64,000 nt of DNA, taken from positions 1 through 64,000 of the forward strand of contig NZ_JAFBAR010000128.1 in assembly GCF_019247635.1 (NCBI RefSeq). Direction: 5' to 3'. Of this stretch, positions 52,260-60,860 are shown piece after piece. Position 1 is the first letter of the stretch; the number at the start of each line of letters is the position of its first letter. The notes beneath the pieces were generated by a model, which searched no databases, had not been told where the DNA came from, and was given only the letters and a program-made list of their open reading frames with translations. The translations under genes and the position numbers were made by a program. This stretch comes from Mycobacterium sp. GTDB lineage: Bacteria > Actinomycetota > Actinomycetes > Mycobacteriales > Mycobacteriaceae.

Positions 52260-52889
52260 TCACGGTTGGTGGGGTAGCAAGCGGACCATCAGGCCGGTGG
52301 CCTCACTCAACAGCGCGCCATCAGCCGCCGTCATGGTAGCGGTGATGAAGACCTTCCTGCCGTCGACGTCTGAAATGCGGCCGTGGGCGGTCAACGGTTC
52401 CTCGATCGGGGTGATCTTGCGGTAGTCGACGTGCAGATACGCGGTGCGAGTGGGCCGGATCCCGGCGGAGGTGACCACCATCCCGAACAGCCAGTCGTAG
52501 AGCAGGGGAATCATCCCGCCGTGCACTGCCCGGTTTCCGCCCACGTGGGATTGGGTGAAGTGTCCCTGCATGGCCACACCGTCAGGCCCGGAGTCGGCGA
52601 CGGTCCACGGCGGCAGCAGGGGATGGCCCAGCCCCGGCAGGCTGAGGACTCGTCCCGCTACCACCTCACTCGCCGGAACCTGGTGGTCATCCAGCAACGC
52701 GCACGCCTTCTCGACATGCTCGGCTGCCGCGGTCAATACCGCAGCGCCCGGGTTGGTGGAGACGGTCAGGTCCTGCAAGCGGTGCATCGCGGCTACCAAT
52801 CTGCCCAGCCCGGGCGGCGCGTCGTCGACCGGTATGACTTCTGGGAAACCGCCACGGGCTTCGCGCGCGGTGTCGGCGGTGTCGGTCAC
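52260..52889 (-). CDS. Hotdog-fold thioesterase, PaaI-like
   Basis: The 209-aa protein has the hotdog signature GGNRAVHGGMIPLLYDWLFG and YLHVDYRKITPIEEPL. N-terminal extension of about 90 residues like the thioesterase at 27911. GTG at 52889 overlaps the stop of a tiny upstream frame (GTGA), placing it at the end of the Rieske operon. Confidence 0.83.
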   Translation of the reverse strand: MTDTADTAREARGGFPEVIPVDDAPPGLGRLVAAMHRLQDLTVSTNPGAAVLTAAAEHVEKACALLDDHQVPASEVVAGRVLSLPGLGHPLLPPWTVADSGPDGVAMQGHFTQSHVGGNRAVHGGMIPLLYDWLFGMVVTSAGIRPTRTAYLHVDYRKITPIEEPLTAHGRISDVDGRKVFITATMTAADGALLSEATGLMVRLLPHQP

Positions 52890-52978
52890 AGGGTCCCCTC
52901 ACCCAGCTGGCCCCAGGCCGGGAGCAGGTCGTCGGTCGTGGTGATAGTTGCCAGAAGTGGCAGCGTGTGGGCGATCAT
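52886..52978 (-). CDS. Possible 30-aa small protein
   Basis: ATG at 52978 overlaps the preceding tiny ORF stop (ATGA) and its own TGA overlaps the thioesterase GTG. Reads MIAHTLPLLATITTTDDLLP then AWGQLGEGTL. No family recognised. It may instead be the second half of a frameshifted gene with the 52975-53082 frame. Confidence 0.35.
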   Translation of the reverse strand: MIAHTLPLLATITTTDDLLPAWGQLGEGTL

Positions 52979-53082
52979 CGCAGCACCAAATCCGTTGGCT
53001 CGGGCCCTAGCTCGGGCAGCAGCGTAGCGCAGGGCGTGCCGGGCGCGGCCGGGTCCACCAAGCCGCCCAGTTTGGCTGTCAT
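52975..53082 (-). CDS. Possible 35-aa small protein
   Basis: ATG at 53082 overlaps the Rieske oxygenase stop (ATGA) and it stops at 52975 on the next ATG. Sequence starts MTAKLGGLVDPAAPGTPCAT. Stop-start overlaps at each end imply translational coupling. No family recognised. Confidence 0.35.
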   Translation of the reverse strand: MTAKLGGLVDPAAPGTPCATLLPELGPEPTDLVLR

Positions 53083-54095
53083 GCCGACGCGGTCACCACC
53101 TCGGTCGGCGGGACGTCGTAGAACTGCGTTGCCCACTTACGAAGCGCCATATAAGGTTTCGCGTCCTCGCGGGATAGCGCGGGATGCTCGACGTAGTTCT
53201 GATACCGCCAGATGTTCAGGTCGTCCCACACGGTGACCAGGAGCTGCTTCTCCACGCGCTCGCGCACCTTGTCGGGTGGCACGTCGGAGGTGTCGCCAGG
53301 GACGCGCGGCCACCAGATCGAATAGAACATGTTGGAGGTCTCGTCATCGACGGGCGTGCAGGCGAAGATCAGCCGGTGGTTCTGCACTCCTTCGAATGCG
53401 CTGATCGCGCCGCCGAGGCCGAACATGTGACTGTGGATGCGCAGCGCCATCTTGTCGGGATCGTCGCTGCCGGCATCCGGCCACCCGGTAAGGAAGCGCC
53501 ACTCCTGGTCGACGATCTTCCAGTCCAGCATCTTGGGCGTCACCGTGGCCCGATGCACATACCGGAAATGCGCGCTGTCCGGGCCGTTTTCCGCCACGAT
53601 CTGCGGGTGGACGGGCTCTGCGCCGGCGAACCGGGAAAACTCCGGATACGGCCGGTAGTAGGCGGCGGGGTCGGTGTCGAACTGCGGGAACGAGGTGAAG
53701 ATATCCGGCATGTCCCACTGCGCGTCCTTGCCGTGCGGATGGTGCCAGGCGAAGACACAGCCATACTGTTCTAGCACCGGGAACACTCGCAGCCGAAGTC
53801 CACGGTTGGGCCGGTCCGGTTGATACGGGATGTAACGGTTGGTGCCGTCCGGGCCCCAGCGCCACCCATGAAACGGGCACTCGACGCAGTCGTCGACCAC
53901 CGTGCCTCCATGACCCATGTGCGCGCCCAGGTGTTTGCAGTGCGCTTCCAGCACATGTAGCGCGCCGGACTCGTCACGGTAGGCCACCAGATCCTCGCCG
54001 AAGTACCGCAGCGGACGGGCTTGGCCCGCGGGAAATTCGAGCGACCACCCGATCATGAACCATCCGGTGACCTTCCAGGTGAACGGAACTTTCAC
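53079..54095 (-). CDS. Rieske 2Fe-2S ring-hydroxylating oxygenase, KshA-like
   Basis: The 338-aa oxygenase subunit has Rieske ligands in CKHLGAH and CPFHGW (about residues 53 and 73) and the mononuclear iron motif NGPDSAHFRYVH, with WDDLNIWR late. Resembles 3-ketosteroid 9-alpha-hydroxylase oxygenase KshA, which needs a separate reductase; none adjoins it. ATG at 54095. Operator-like site 25 bp upstream. Confidence 0.9.
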   Translation of the reverse strand: MKVPFTWKVTGWFMIGWSLEFPAGQARPLRYFGEDLVAYRDESGALHVLEAHCKHLGAHMGHGGTVVDDCVECPFHGWRWGPDGTNRYIPYQPDRPNRGLRLRVFPVLEQYGCVFAWHHPHGKDAQWDMPDIFTSFPQFDTDPAAYYRPYPEFSRFAGAEPVHPQIVAENGPDSAHFRYVHRATVTPKMLDWKIVDQEWRFLTGWPDAGSDDPDKMALRIHSHMFGLGGAISAFEGVQNHRLIFACTPVDDETSNMFYSIWWPRVPGDTSDVPPDKVRERVEKQLLVTVWDDLNIWRYQNYVEHPALSREDAKPYMALRKWATQFYDVPPTEVVTASA

Positions 54096-54119
54096 GCCGG
54101 TGCCTCCTGCGCTCGTTGA

Positions 54120-54138
54120 TACTAAATCCGTTACAGTA
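54120..54138. promoter_or_regulatory. 19-bp operator-like site, Rieske/hydrolase divergent promoter
   Basis: TACTAAATCCGTTACAGTA matches the sites at 58050 and 58556 at about 14-15 of 19 positions. It lies 25 bp before the Rieske gene; the hydrolase start is 128 bp away on the other side. Confidence 0.6.
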
Positions 54139-54265
54139 TAGATTTCAGCAGTTCGGTTGGTGCGGCAAGGAGTGGAATGACGGAAGCGGCACCGAATACC
54201 GGCGCCGCTGCGATGTAATCGCGGCCGACGGCTACACCGGTTTCAAGCTGACCTAGGGAGGCGAC

Positions 54266-55402
54266 ATGTCGTGGGCAACGCGTGGTCGGGACGTCACTCG
54301 CGAGATGGCCCGCGTGTTGCCGCGGACGGTGGCCGGCCTCAACGAATCGACGGGGTGGGTCCCGGTCTCGCGGCGCGGCGTCCGGCAGTTCGGCGAGGTC
54401 ATGCTGGACGAACTGGTGCTGAGCGGTTTTACGCTGCTGAGCGGCGGCCTGAGCGCGGCGGTGCGGCCGCTGAGTGCCTGTACCGCGGCGGCCGACGAAT
54501 TATCGGAGCTGGGCATTGAGGGCGCGCATGCCGATCCAAAACCGTTGCGGCCGACATCGATACGTCGCGGACGCATCGCCGGGTTGACGTATGAGCGCAT
54601 GACGTTCGAGCATGATCCCCCGTTGCCGAAAACGTTGGCGGCCGAGGGTTTCGGCGGCCCGGCCAGGGCGATCGTGCACCTGTGCCGGCATCGCGACGGC
54701 CCACGGCCATGGCTGGTGTGGGTGCACGGCGCCGGCCAGGGCGGCACCTCGGACCTGTTGCTGTCCGGGATCGGTCGGATACACGGCAAGCTGGGATTCA
54801 ATGTCGCAATGCCGGTGCAGCCCGGCCACGGCAGCCGGCGTCGCGAATGGCCGACCTATCCCGACATGGATCCCCTGGGCAACGTCGCGGGCATGATTCG
54901 CTCGGTATCAGAGGTACGCGCGGTTGTGCAATGGGTGCAGCGGCACGCCACTCCGGTTGTGGTGGCAGGGATTTCGATGGGCACCCCGGTGGCCGCGCTG
55001 GTATCCCATTTAGAGCGGGGGGTCGATGCGGTTGGCCTGTACACGCCGATTCTCGGGCTCAACGCGATGATCGCGCGGCACCTGACGCGCGGCGGGGCGT
55101 CTGGCGACGAATTCCGGGAACTGCTCGGATCGCCGGTGGTCTCGCAGCTGACCTCGGTGATCGATCCGCTGGCGGTCGAGCCGGCGCCGCCGCCGCAGCG
55201 CCGGCTCATCGTAGGGGCCTGGCACGACCGGATGGCGATGCGCGAGCCCACGGAAGCGTTGCAGGAGCGTTGGGGCGGCCAGCTGTACTGGTATGACGGC
55301 GGCCATGTCGGACACGTTTTCTCTCGGCGGGTGCAACGAGTCACGGAGCGATTCCTGCGGAGCGTGGTGTCTGAAACGAGCGACGGAGAAGTGGCCAATT
55401 GA
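54266..55402 (+). CDS. Alpha/beta hydrolase
   Basis: The 378-aa protein has VWVHGAGQGG (oxyanion loop), the nucleophile elbow AGISMGTP (Ser) and YDGGHVGHVF with the catalytic histidine. A 130-residue N-terminal extension precedes the fold. ATG at 54266 follows AGGGAGG. The TTG of the LLM gene overlaps its stop. Confidence 0.85.
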   Translation: MSWATRGRDVTREMARVLPRTVAGLNESTGWVPVSRRGVRQFGEVMLDELVLSGFTLLSGGLSAAVRPLSACTAAADELSELGIEGAHADPKPLRPTSIRRGRIAGLTYERMTFEHDPPLPKTLAAEGFGGPARAIVHLCRHRDGPRPWLVWVHGAGQGGTSDLLLSGIGRIHGKLGFNVAMPVQPGHGSRRREWPTYPDMDPLGNVAGMIRSVSEVRAVVQWVQRHATPVVVAGISMGTPVAALVSHLERGVDAVGLYTPILGLNAMIARHLTRGGASGDEFRELLGSPVVSQLTSVIDPLAVEPAPPPQRRLIVGAWHDRMAMREPTEALQERWGGQLYWYDGGHVGHVFSRRVQRVTERFLRSVVSETSDGEVAN

Positions 55403-56439
55403 CCGATCGCACGCTTGACGAGTTGGGGTATTACCTGCTCGCCGGCGCCGGGGGAGAGGGCCCGGCAACGCTGATGGACGAGGCCCGGCGCGGCGAAGAA
55501 TTGGGCTTCGGCACCGGGTTCATCTCCGAACGGTGGAACGTCAAAGAAGCGTCGTCGTTGGTCGGGGCCGCCTGCGCGGTCACCAACCGCATGCAGATCG
55601 CCACTGCCGCAACGAATCACAACACCCGCCATCCGCTGATCACCGGATCGTGGGCGACCACGATGCACCGCCTGTCCGGTGGCCGCTTCACGCTGGGTAT
55701 CGGCCGGGGCATAGCGGCGATATACGGTGCGTTCGGCATACCGGCGGTGACGACCGCCCAGATGGAAGACTGGGCTCAGGTCATGCGCCGCCTGTGGCAC
55801 GGCGAGGTGATCTTCAACCACGACGGCCCGATGGGCAAGTACCCGATCCTGTTTCTCGACCCGGATTTCAACGAAGACATCCGGTTGGCGTTGGTGGCGT
55901 TCGGACCCCACACACTGGCGTTGGGGGGCCGGGCATTCGACGACGTCATCCTGCACACCTATTTCACCCCGGAGACGTTGCAGCGCTGCGTGAAAACCGT
56001 CAAGTCCGCCGCGGAGAAGGCGGGCCGCGATCCCGATGACGTGCGGGTGTGGTCGTGCTTCGCCACGGTCGGTGATCACCTGCCCGAGCCGTTGCGGTTG
56101 AAGAAGACCGTAGCGCGGTTGGCCACCTATCTGCAGGGTTATGGCGACCTGCTGGTGCAGACGAATAACTGGGATCCCGCTGTGCTGCAACGGTTCCGGG
56201 AGGACTCGGTGGTGAAATCAGTGCCCGGCGGGATCGATCACAAGGCCACACCCGAGCAGATCGAGCACATCGCGACGCTGCTTCCCGATCAATGGCTGGA
56301 GCCTTCCGCGACCGGGTCGGCCCGGCAGTGCGTGGATCGCATTCGTCAGGAGTTCGACTACGGTGCCGATGCCGTGATCATGCACGGCGCCACGCCCGAC
56401 GAGCTGGAGCCGATCGTCGCGGCGTATCGGGCCGAGTAG
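55399..56439 (+). CDS. LLM-class F420-dependent oxidoreductase
   Basis: The luciferase-like TIM barrel of 346 aa has LGFGTGFISERW, ATAATNHNTRHPL and GRFTLGIGRG, the pattern of a mycobacterial F420 subfamily. Likely reduces or oxidises a substrate with F420 or FMN. TTG at 55399 overlaps the hydrolase stop. Confidence 0.88.
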   Translation: MTDRTLDELGYYLLAGAGGEGPATLMDEARRGEELGFGTGFISERWNVKEASSLVGAACAVTNRMQIATAATNHNTRHPLITGSWATTMHRLSGGRFTLGIGRGIAAIYGAFGIPAVTTAQMEDWAQVMRRLWHGEVIFNHDGPMGKYPILFLDPDFNEDIRLALVAFGPHTLALGGRAFDDVILHTYFTPETLQRCVKTVKSAAEKAGRDPDDVRVWSCFATVGDHLPEPLRLKKTVARLATYLQGYGDLLVQTNNWDPAVLQRFREDSVVKSVPGGIDHKATPEQIEHIATLLPDQWLEPSATGSARQCVDRIRQEFDYGADAVIMHGATPDELEPIVAAYRAE

Positions 56440-56444
56440 CCGCC

Positions 56445-56502
56445 GCGAGTGCGCAAAATGCCAGCCACGCCGGCGTGTCACCGTACAGACGCGCACGCTC
56501 GC
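56445..56502. terminator. Probable bidirectional terminator between convergent genes
   Basis: GCGAG-TGCGC (56445-56454) pairs imperfectly with GCGCACGCTCGC (56491-56502), and CACGCCGGCGTG (56466-56477) is a perfect inner palindrome. The gap lies between the LLM and carboxylase genes. Confidence 0.5.
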
Positions 56503-56518
56503 CGGGAAAAGGGGAGGG

Positions 56519-58015
56519 TCAAGGGAGGATGACGGTGCGGGTCACCGGCTCCGCGGCGGCCTGCCGACTGTAGACACCCCTGCGCAGGGCGGCCAACAGC
56601 GCATCCCGCGTCTCGCGGGGGTCGATGAGCTCGTCGAATCCCATGCCCTCGGCCGACCGGTACGACGCTTGCAGCTCGGCGTTGCGCAGCTTGCTGGACA
56701 GGTCATCGCCCGCGTGCGATGCGCGACTGAGGGCGGCTGCGCTCATGGCGCCCATCGTGGCGCCCGGGTAGGCGAAGGTGGCCGTCTGGTGATCGAAGCT
56801 GAGCAACGACATGACCATGGAGCCAAAGCCGTACGCTTTGCGCAGCGTCACATGCAGCTTGATCGTAGTGGCGGCCGTCTGGGCGGCGAACATCCTTGCC
56901 CCACTGCGTAATACACCCTCACGCTCCGACCGGCTGCCCGGCAGCATGCCGGGGTTGTCGGCCAGGAACACGATCGGCAGGTGAAAGGAATCGGCCACCA
57001 TGATGAAGTGCGCTGCCTTGTCGGCGGCGGCGGCGTCGATGGACCCGGCCAACACCTGCGGCTGATTGGCGACGACCGCGACGGGGTGGCCACCGAGATG
57101 GGCCAGGGCGCAGATCATCGCCTTGCCGCACTGCGGTTGCACCTCGAACCAGTCGGGGCGGTCGAAGACCACGTCGAGCACCGCGCGCATGTCGTACACG
57201 CGGCGGTTGTCTCGGGAGACGATCCCAAGCAATTCCGGCGTCGGTCTCGGCGCGGTCGTGTCGTCCTCCGGCAGCACCGGCGGGTACGACCATGCGCTCG
57301 GCGGAAAGTACGACAGATAGCGACGAATGTCGTCGAGCACGGCTTCGTCGTCCTCGGCGACGTTGTGGATCACCCCGCTGAACGCCGCAACGTCCGGTCC
57401 GCCCAGATCCTCCTTCGAGATGTCCTCACCGGTGGACTCTTTGACGACGGGTGGCCCGGCGGTGAAGATCGCGCCCTGCCGGCTCATGATCCTGAAGTCG
57501 CACACGGGGGCAACGAGGGCACCGTGTCCGGCCGACGGTCCGAGTACCGCGCCGACGGTGGGCACCCGCCCCGAACACTGCGTCTGGGCAAGCAGGTCCG
57601 TTGGGGAGCGCCCGTAATGGCCGCCGGTCGGACGAAAGCCCGCGCCTTCGAGCAGCATCACCAGCGGAACCCTGTCGCGCAGTGCCAGTTCGGCGATGCG
57701 GTAGCGCTTGGAGTTGCCGCCCGGCCCGATGCTGCCGGCCATCGTCGTAAAGTCCTCGGCGCCGACCAGCACGGGCACGCCGTTGATGAGGCCCGAGCCG
57801 GTGATGATTGCGTCAGCCGCGACCTCGCCGCCGACCAGCGTTCCGAGTTCGCGAAATGTGCCCGGGTCCAGGAGACGCTCGAGGCGCGCGCGGGCGTCGA
57901 GTTTGCCCTTGCCCCGGTGCTTGTCGAGCCGGTCCGCACCGCCCATGCCGCGCGCGTGCCGGCGCCGCTGGTCGAGGTCTTCGAGCGTCTCCGCCCAATC
58001 CGGGGGTTTGGCCAT
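56519..58015 (-). CDS. Acyl-CoA carboxylase beta (carboxyltransferase) subunit
   Basis: The 498-aa AccD-type protein has crotonase-like halves with LEGAGFRPTGGHYG, GPSAGHGALVAPVCDF and FLADNPGMLPGSRSEREG. It transfers carboxyl from biotin to an acyl-CoA; no biotin-carrier alpha subunit lies in the window. Start ATG 58015 after GTGAGGA; the longer frame starts within the promoter. Confidence 0.92.
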   Translation of the reverse strand: MAKPPDWAETLEDLDQRRRHARGMGGADRLDKHRGKGKLDARARLERLLDPGTFRELGTLVGGEVAADAIITGSGLINGVPVLVGAEDFTTMAGSIGPGGNSKRYRIAELALRDRVPLVMLLEGAGFRPTGGHYGRSPTDLLAQTQCSGRVPTVGAVLGPSAGHGALVAPVCDFRIMSRQGAIFTAGPPVVKESTGEDISKEDLGGPDVAAFSGVIHNVAEDDEAVLDDIRRYLSYFPPSAWSYPPVLPEDDTTAPRPTPELLGIVSRDNRRVYDMRAVLDVVFDRPDWFEVQPQCGKAMICALAHLGGHPVAVVANQPQVLAGSIDAAAADKAAHFIMVADSFHLPIVFLADNPGMLPGSRSEREGVLRSGARMFAAQTAATTIKLHVTLRKAYGFGSMVMSLLSFDHQTATFAYPGATMGAMSAAALSRASHAGDDLSSKLRNAELQASYRSAEGMGFDELIDPRETRDALLAALRRGVYSRQAAAEPVTRTVILP

Positions 58016-58049
58016 GGGATTCCTCACCTGGTGCAGGATAATCAATACT

Positions 58050-58068
58050 TACTGAATTGCTTACTGTA
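58050..58068. promoter_or_regulatory. 19-bp operator-like site, carboxylase/PPOX divergent promoter
   Basis: TACTGAATTGCTTACTGTA differs at only two positions from TACCGAATCGCTTACTGTA at 58556-58574. It lies 35 bp from the carboxylase start and 22 bp from the PPOX start, so it could control both. Confidence 0.65.
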
Positions 58069-58090
58069 GCGTCTGCGAAATGGGAGCGAC

Positions 58091-58546
58091 ATGATCCGGT
58101 TGACGGCGGACGAGGCGTGGGACGTGATCGCGTCCGCGCACACCGGGATTCTGACGACGCTGCGCCGCGACGGCACACCGATCGCGTTGCCGGTCTGGTT
58201 TGTGGCCGAGGATCGCACGGTCGCGATGATGACCCCCGCGGGTACCAAGAAGATCGCGCGGGTCCGGCACGACCCGCGGGCGTCGTTCCTCGTCGAATCG
58301 GGGCAACGCTGGGTTGACCTGCGCGCCGTGCATCTGACCGGGCGCGTCGAGATCGTCACCGATGAAGCGGCCGAAAACCGCATCGAAGCGGCGGTCAACG
58401 CCAAATACGCCGCGTTCCGGCCAGCGCTTGCCGGCCTGCCCGCGGCCACCCAGAACTACTACGCCAAGCAGGTGTTCCTGCGGTTCGTGCCGGAGGGCAA
58501 AATTCTGACCTGGGACAACGCACGCGTCGGCAAGCCACGCTCGTGA
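58091..58546 (+). CDS. PPOX-class F420/flavin-binding protein
   Basis: The 151-aa split beta-barrel protein has GILTTLRRDGTPIALPVWFV and DPRASFLVE, as in pyridoxamine-oxidase-like F420-dependent enzymes. Substrate unknown. ATG at 58091 follows GGGAGCG. Confidence 0.87.
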   Translation: MIRLTADEAWDVIASAHTGILTTLRRDGTPIALPVWFVAEDRTVAMMTPAGTKKIARVRHDPRASFLVESGQRWVDLRAVHLTGRVEIVTDEAAENRIEAAVNAKYAAFRPALAGLPAATQNYYAKQVFLRFVPEGKILTWDNARVGKPRS

Positions 58547-58548
58547 CG

Positions 58549-58585
58549 TTGACCCTACCGAATCGCTTACTGTAACTTTTCCCTT
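58549..58585 (+). promoter_or_regulatory. Promoter with 19-bp operator, leaderless LLM gene
   Basis: TTGACC (58549-58554), 18-bp spacer and TAACTT (58573-58578) would place the transcript start at or next to the ATG at 58586. TACCGAATCGCTTACTGTA (58556-58574) fills the spacer, so a bound repressor would block RNA polymerase directly. Confidence 0.6.
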
Positions 58586-59608
58586 ATGTCGCCAGGGAGG
58601 GCTCTCAAGCTCGACGGAGGCATCCCCAATCAACTCGTGCGGGCGGCCGAACGCGCCTCCGCTTTGGAGCAGACCGGCTACGACGGCGGATGGACGCCGG
58701 AAACCAGCCACGACCCGTTCCTGCCCCTGCTGCTGGCCGCCGAGCACACGTCGCGACTCGAGCTCGGCACCAACATCGCGGTGGCCTTCGCGCGCAACCC
58801 GATGATCGTCGCCAACATCGGCTGGGATCTGCAGACCTATTCGCAGGGCCGGTTCATCCTGGGCCTGGGCACGCAGATCCAGCCGCACATCGAGAAGCGA
58901 TTCAGTATGCCGTGGAGCCATCCGGCCCGTCGCATGCGCGAATTCGTCTCGGCGTTGCACGCGATCTGGGCGGCCTGGAAAGACGGCAGCAAGCTCCGGT
59001 TCGAGGGCGAGTTCTACACGCACAAGATCATGACGCCGATGTTCACGCCCGAGCCGATGCCGTATCCGGCGCCAAAGGTTTTCATCGCCGCCGTGGGCGA
59101 CGCGATGACCGAGATGTGCGGCGAGATCGCCGACGGCCACCTCGGCCATCCGCTCGTCTCGAAGCGGTACCTGACCGAGGTGACGATGCCGGCGTTGCTG
59201 CGCGGCATGCAACGCTCCGGACGCGAGCGCAGCGACTTTCAGGTCTCGGCGGAGGTCATGGTGGCAACCGGCGAGACGGACGCCGAACTAGCGACCGCCG
59301 TCACGGCCGCGCGCAAGCAGATCGCGTTCTACGGATCCACACCGGCCTACCGCAAGGTTCTCGATCTGCACGGCTGGGCCGACCTGCAGACCGAGCTGCA
59401 CCGCCTCTCCCTGGAAGGCGAGTGGGACACCATGGGGACACTCATCGACGACGAGATCCTGAACGCCTTCGCCGTAGTCGGCCCGGCCCACGAAGTCGGC
59501 ACCGCGCTGCGGAATCGTTGTGCGGGCGTGGTCGACCGAGTGCTGCCGATCTTCTACACCGCCTCCCAATCCTGTATTGCCAACGCACTGAAGGAGTTTC
59601 GCCAGTGA
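58586..59608 (+). CDS. LLM-class F420-dependent oxidoreductase
   Basis: The 340-aa luciferase-like protein has YDGGWTPETSHDPFLPLLLAA, ELGTNIAVAFARNP and GRFILGLGTQIQPHIEKRF. Belongs to an actinobacterial F420 group distinct from the gene at 55399. ATG at 58586; the stop overlaps the P450 start (GTGA). Confidence 0.9.
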   Translation: MSPGRALKLDGGIPNQLVRAAERASALEQTGYDGGWTPETSHDPFLPLLLAAEHTSRLELGTNIAVAFARNPMIVANIGWDLQTYSQGRFILGLGTQIQPHIEKRFSMPWSHPARRMREFVSALHAIWAAWKDGSKLRFEGEFYTHKIMTPMFTPEPMPYPAPKVFIAAVGDAMTEMCGEIADGHLGHPLVSKRYLTEVTMPALLRGMQRSGRERSDFQVSAEVMVATGETDAELATAVTAARKQIAFYGSTPAYRKVLDLHGWADLQTELHRLSLEGEWDTMGTLIDDEILNAFAVVGPAHEVGTALRNRCAGVVDRVLPIFYTASQSCIANALKEFRQ

Positions 59609-60840
59609 GCGCACCGACGACTGACAAGGCCGCCAGGTTATTGGCAGATCCGCTGGCGTACACCGACGAGCAGCGGCTGCATGCGGCGCTGACGCACCTG
59701 CGGGCCAACGCTCCGGTGTCGTGGGTCGATGTGCCCGACTACCGGCCGTTCTGGGCCATCACCAAGTACGCCGACGTGATGGACATCGAGCGCAACAACG
59801 TCCTGTTCACCAACTGGCCCCGCCCGGTGCTGACCAGCGCCGAGGGCGACGAGCAGGCGGCGGCGATGGGTGTGCGCACGCTGATCCACCTCGACGACCC
59901 GGAACACCGGGTGGTGCGCGCGATCGGTGCGGACTGGTTTCGGCCCAAGGCGATGCGGGCGCTCAAGGTTCGCGTCGACGAACTCGCCAAGGTCTACGTC
60001 GACAAGATGATGGCCGTGGGTCCCGAATGCGACTTCGTCCAGCAGGTCGCGGTGAATTACCCGCTCTACGTGATCATGTCGCTGCTGGGCGTGCCGGAGG
60101 AAGACTTTCCGCGCATGCTCAAGCTGACCCAGGAGCTGTTCGGTAGCGACGACAGCGAGTTCAAGCGTGGCACCACAACCGATGAACAATTACCCGCGTT
60201 ACTCGACATGTTCGAGTATTTCAACGCGGTGACCGCCGCGCGCCGCGAGCATCCGACCCAGGACCTGGCATCGGCGATCGCCAACGCCCGCGTCGACGGC
60301 GAGCCGCTGTCGGACGTCGACACCGTGTCCTACTACCTGATCGTGGCCACCGCCGGTCATGACACCACCAGCGCCACCATCTCCGGCGGGTTGCAGGCCT
60401 TGGCAGAGAACACGGACCAGTTGGCCCGTCTGCGCAGCGACCTCAGCCTGATGCCGCAGGCGACCGAGGAGATGATCCGCTGGGTTACTCCCGTCAAGCA
60501 ATTCATGCGGACCGCCGCCGAGGACGCCACGGTGCGTGGAACACGTATCGCCGCGGGCGAATCCGTGTTGTTGTCCTACGTGTCGGCCAACCGCGACGAG
60601 GACGTGTTCGACGACCCGTTCCGCTTCGACGTCGGGCGCGAGCCCAACAAGCACGTCGCCTTCGGCTACGGTGTGCACTTCTGCATGGGCGCGGCGTTGG
60701 CCCGGATGGAAGTCAACAGCTTCTTCACCGAGCTGTTGCCCCGGTTGAAATCGGTTGAGCTGACAGGTGATCCGGAGTACACGGCGACGACGTTCGTCGG
60801 GGGGCTCAAACACCTACCTGTGCGTTACTCATTCGGCTGA
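59605..60840 (+). CDS. Cytochrome P450
   Basis: The soluble P450 of 411 aa has AGHDTTSAT (I-helix), EEMIRW (E-x-x-R) and FGYGVHFCMG with heme Cys about 360. GTG at 59605 preceded by AAGGAG and overlapping the LLM stop. Differs in sequence from the P450 pair at 42088 and 63062. Confidence 0.94.
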   Translation: MSAPTTDKAARLLADPLAYTDEQRLHAALTHLRANAPVSWVDVPDYRPFWAITKYADVMDIERNNVLFTNWPRPVLTSAEGDEQAAAMGVRTLIHLDDPEHRVVRAIGADWFRPKAMRALKVRVDELAKVYVDKMMAVGPECDFVQQVAVNYPLYVIMSLLGVPEEDFPRMLKLTQELFGSDDSEFKRGTTTDEQLPALLDMFEYFNAVTAARREHPTQDLASAIANARVDGEPLSDVDTVSYYLIVATAGHDTTSATISGGLQALAENTDQLARLRSDLSLMPQATEEMIRWVTPVKQFMRTAAEDATVRGTRIAAGESVLLSYVSANRDEDVFDDPFRFDVGREPNKHVAFGYGVHFCMGAALARMEVNSFFTELLPRLKSVELTGDPEYTATTFVGGLKHLPVRYSFG

Positions 60841-60860
60841 AGGTCGTTAAGATCGCTTCC

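Noticed and set aside
54856..56190. 444-aa minus-strand frame opposite the hydrolase and LLM gene
   Set aside because: Crosses two real genes; arginine/histidine-rich shadow composition.
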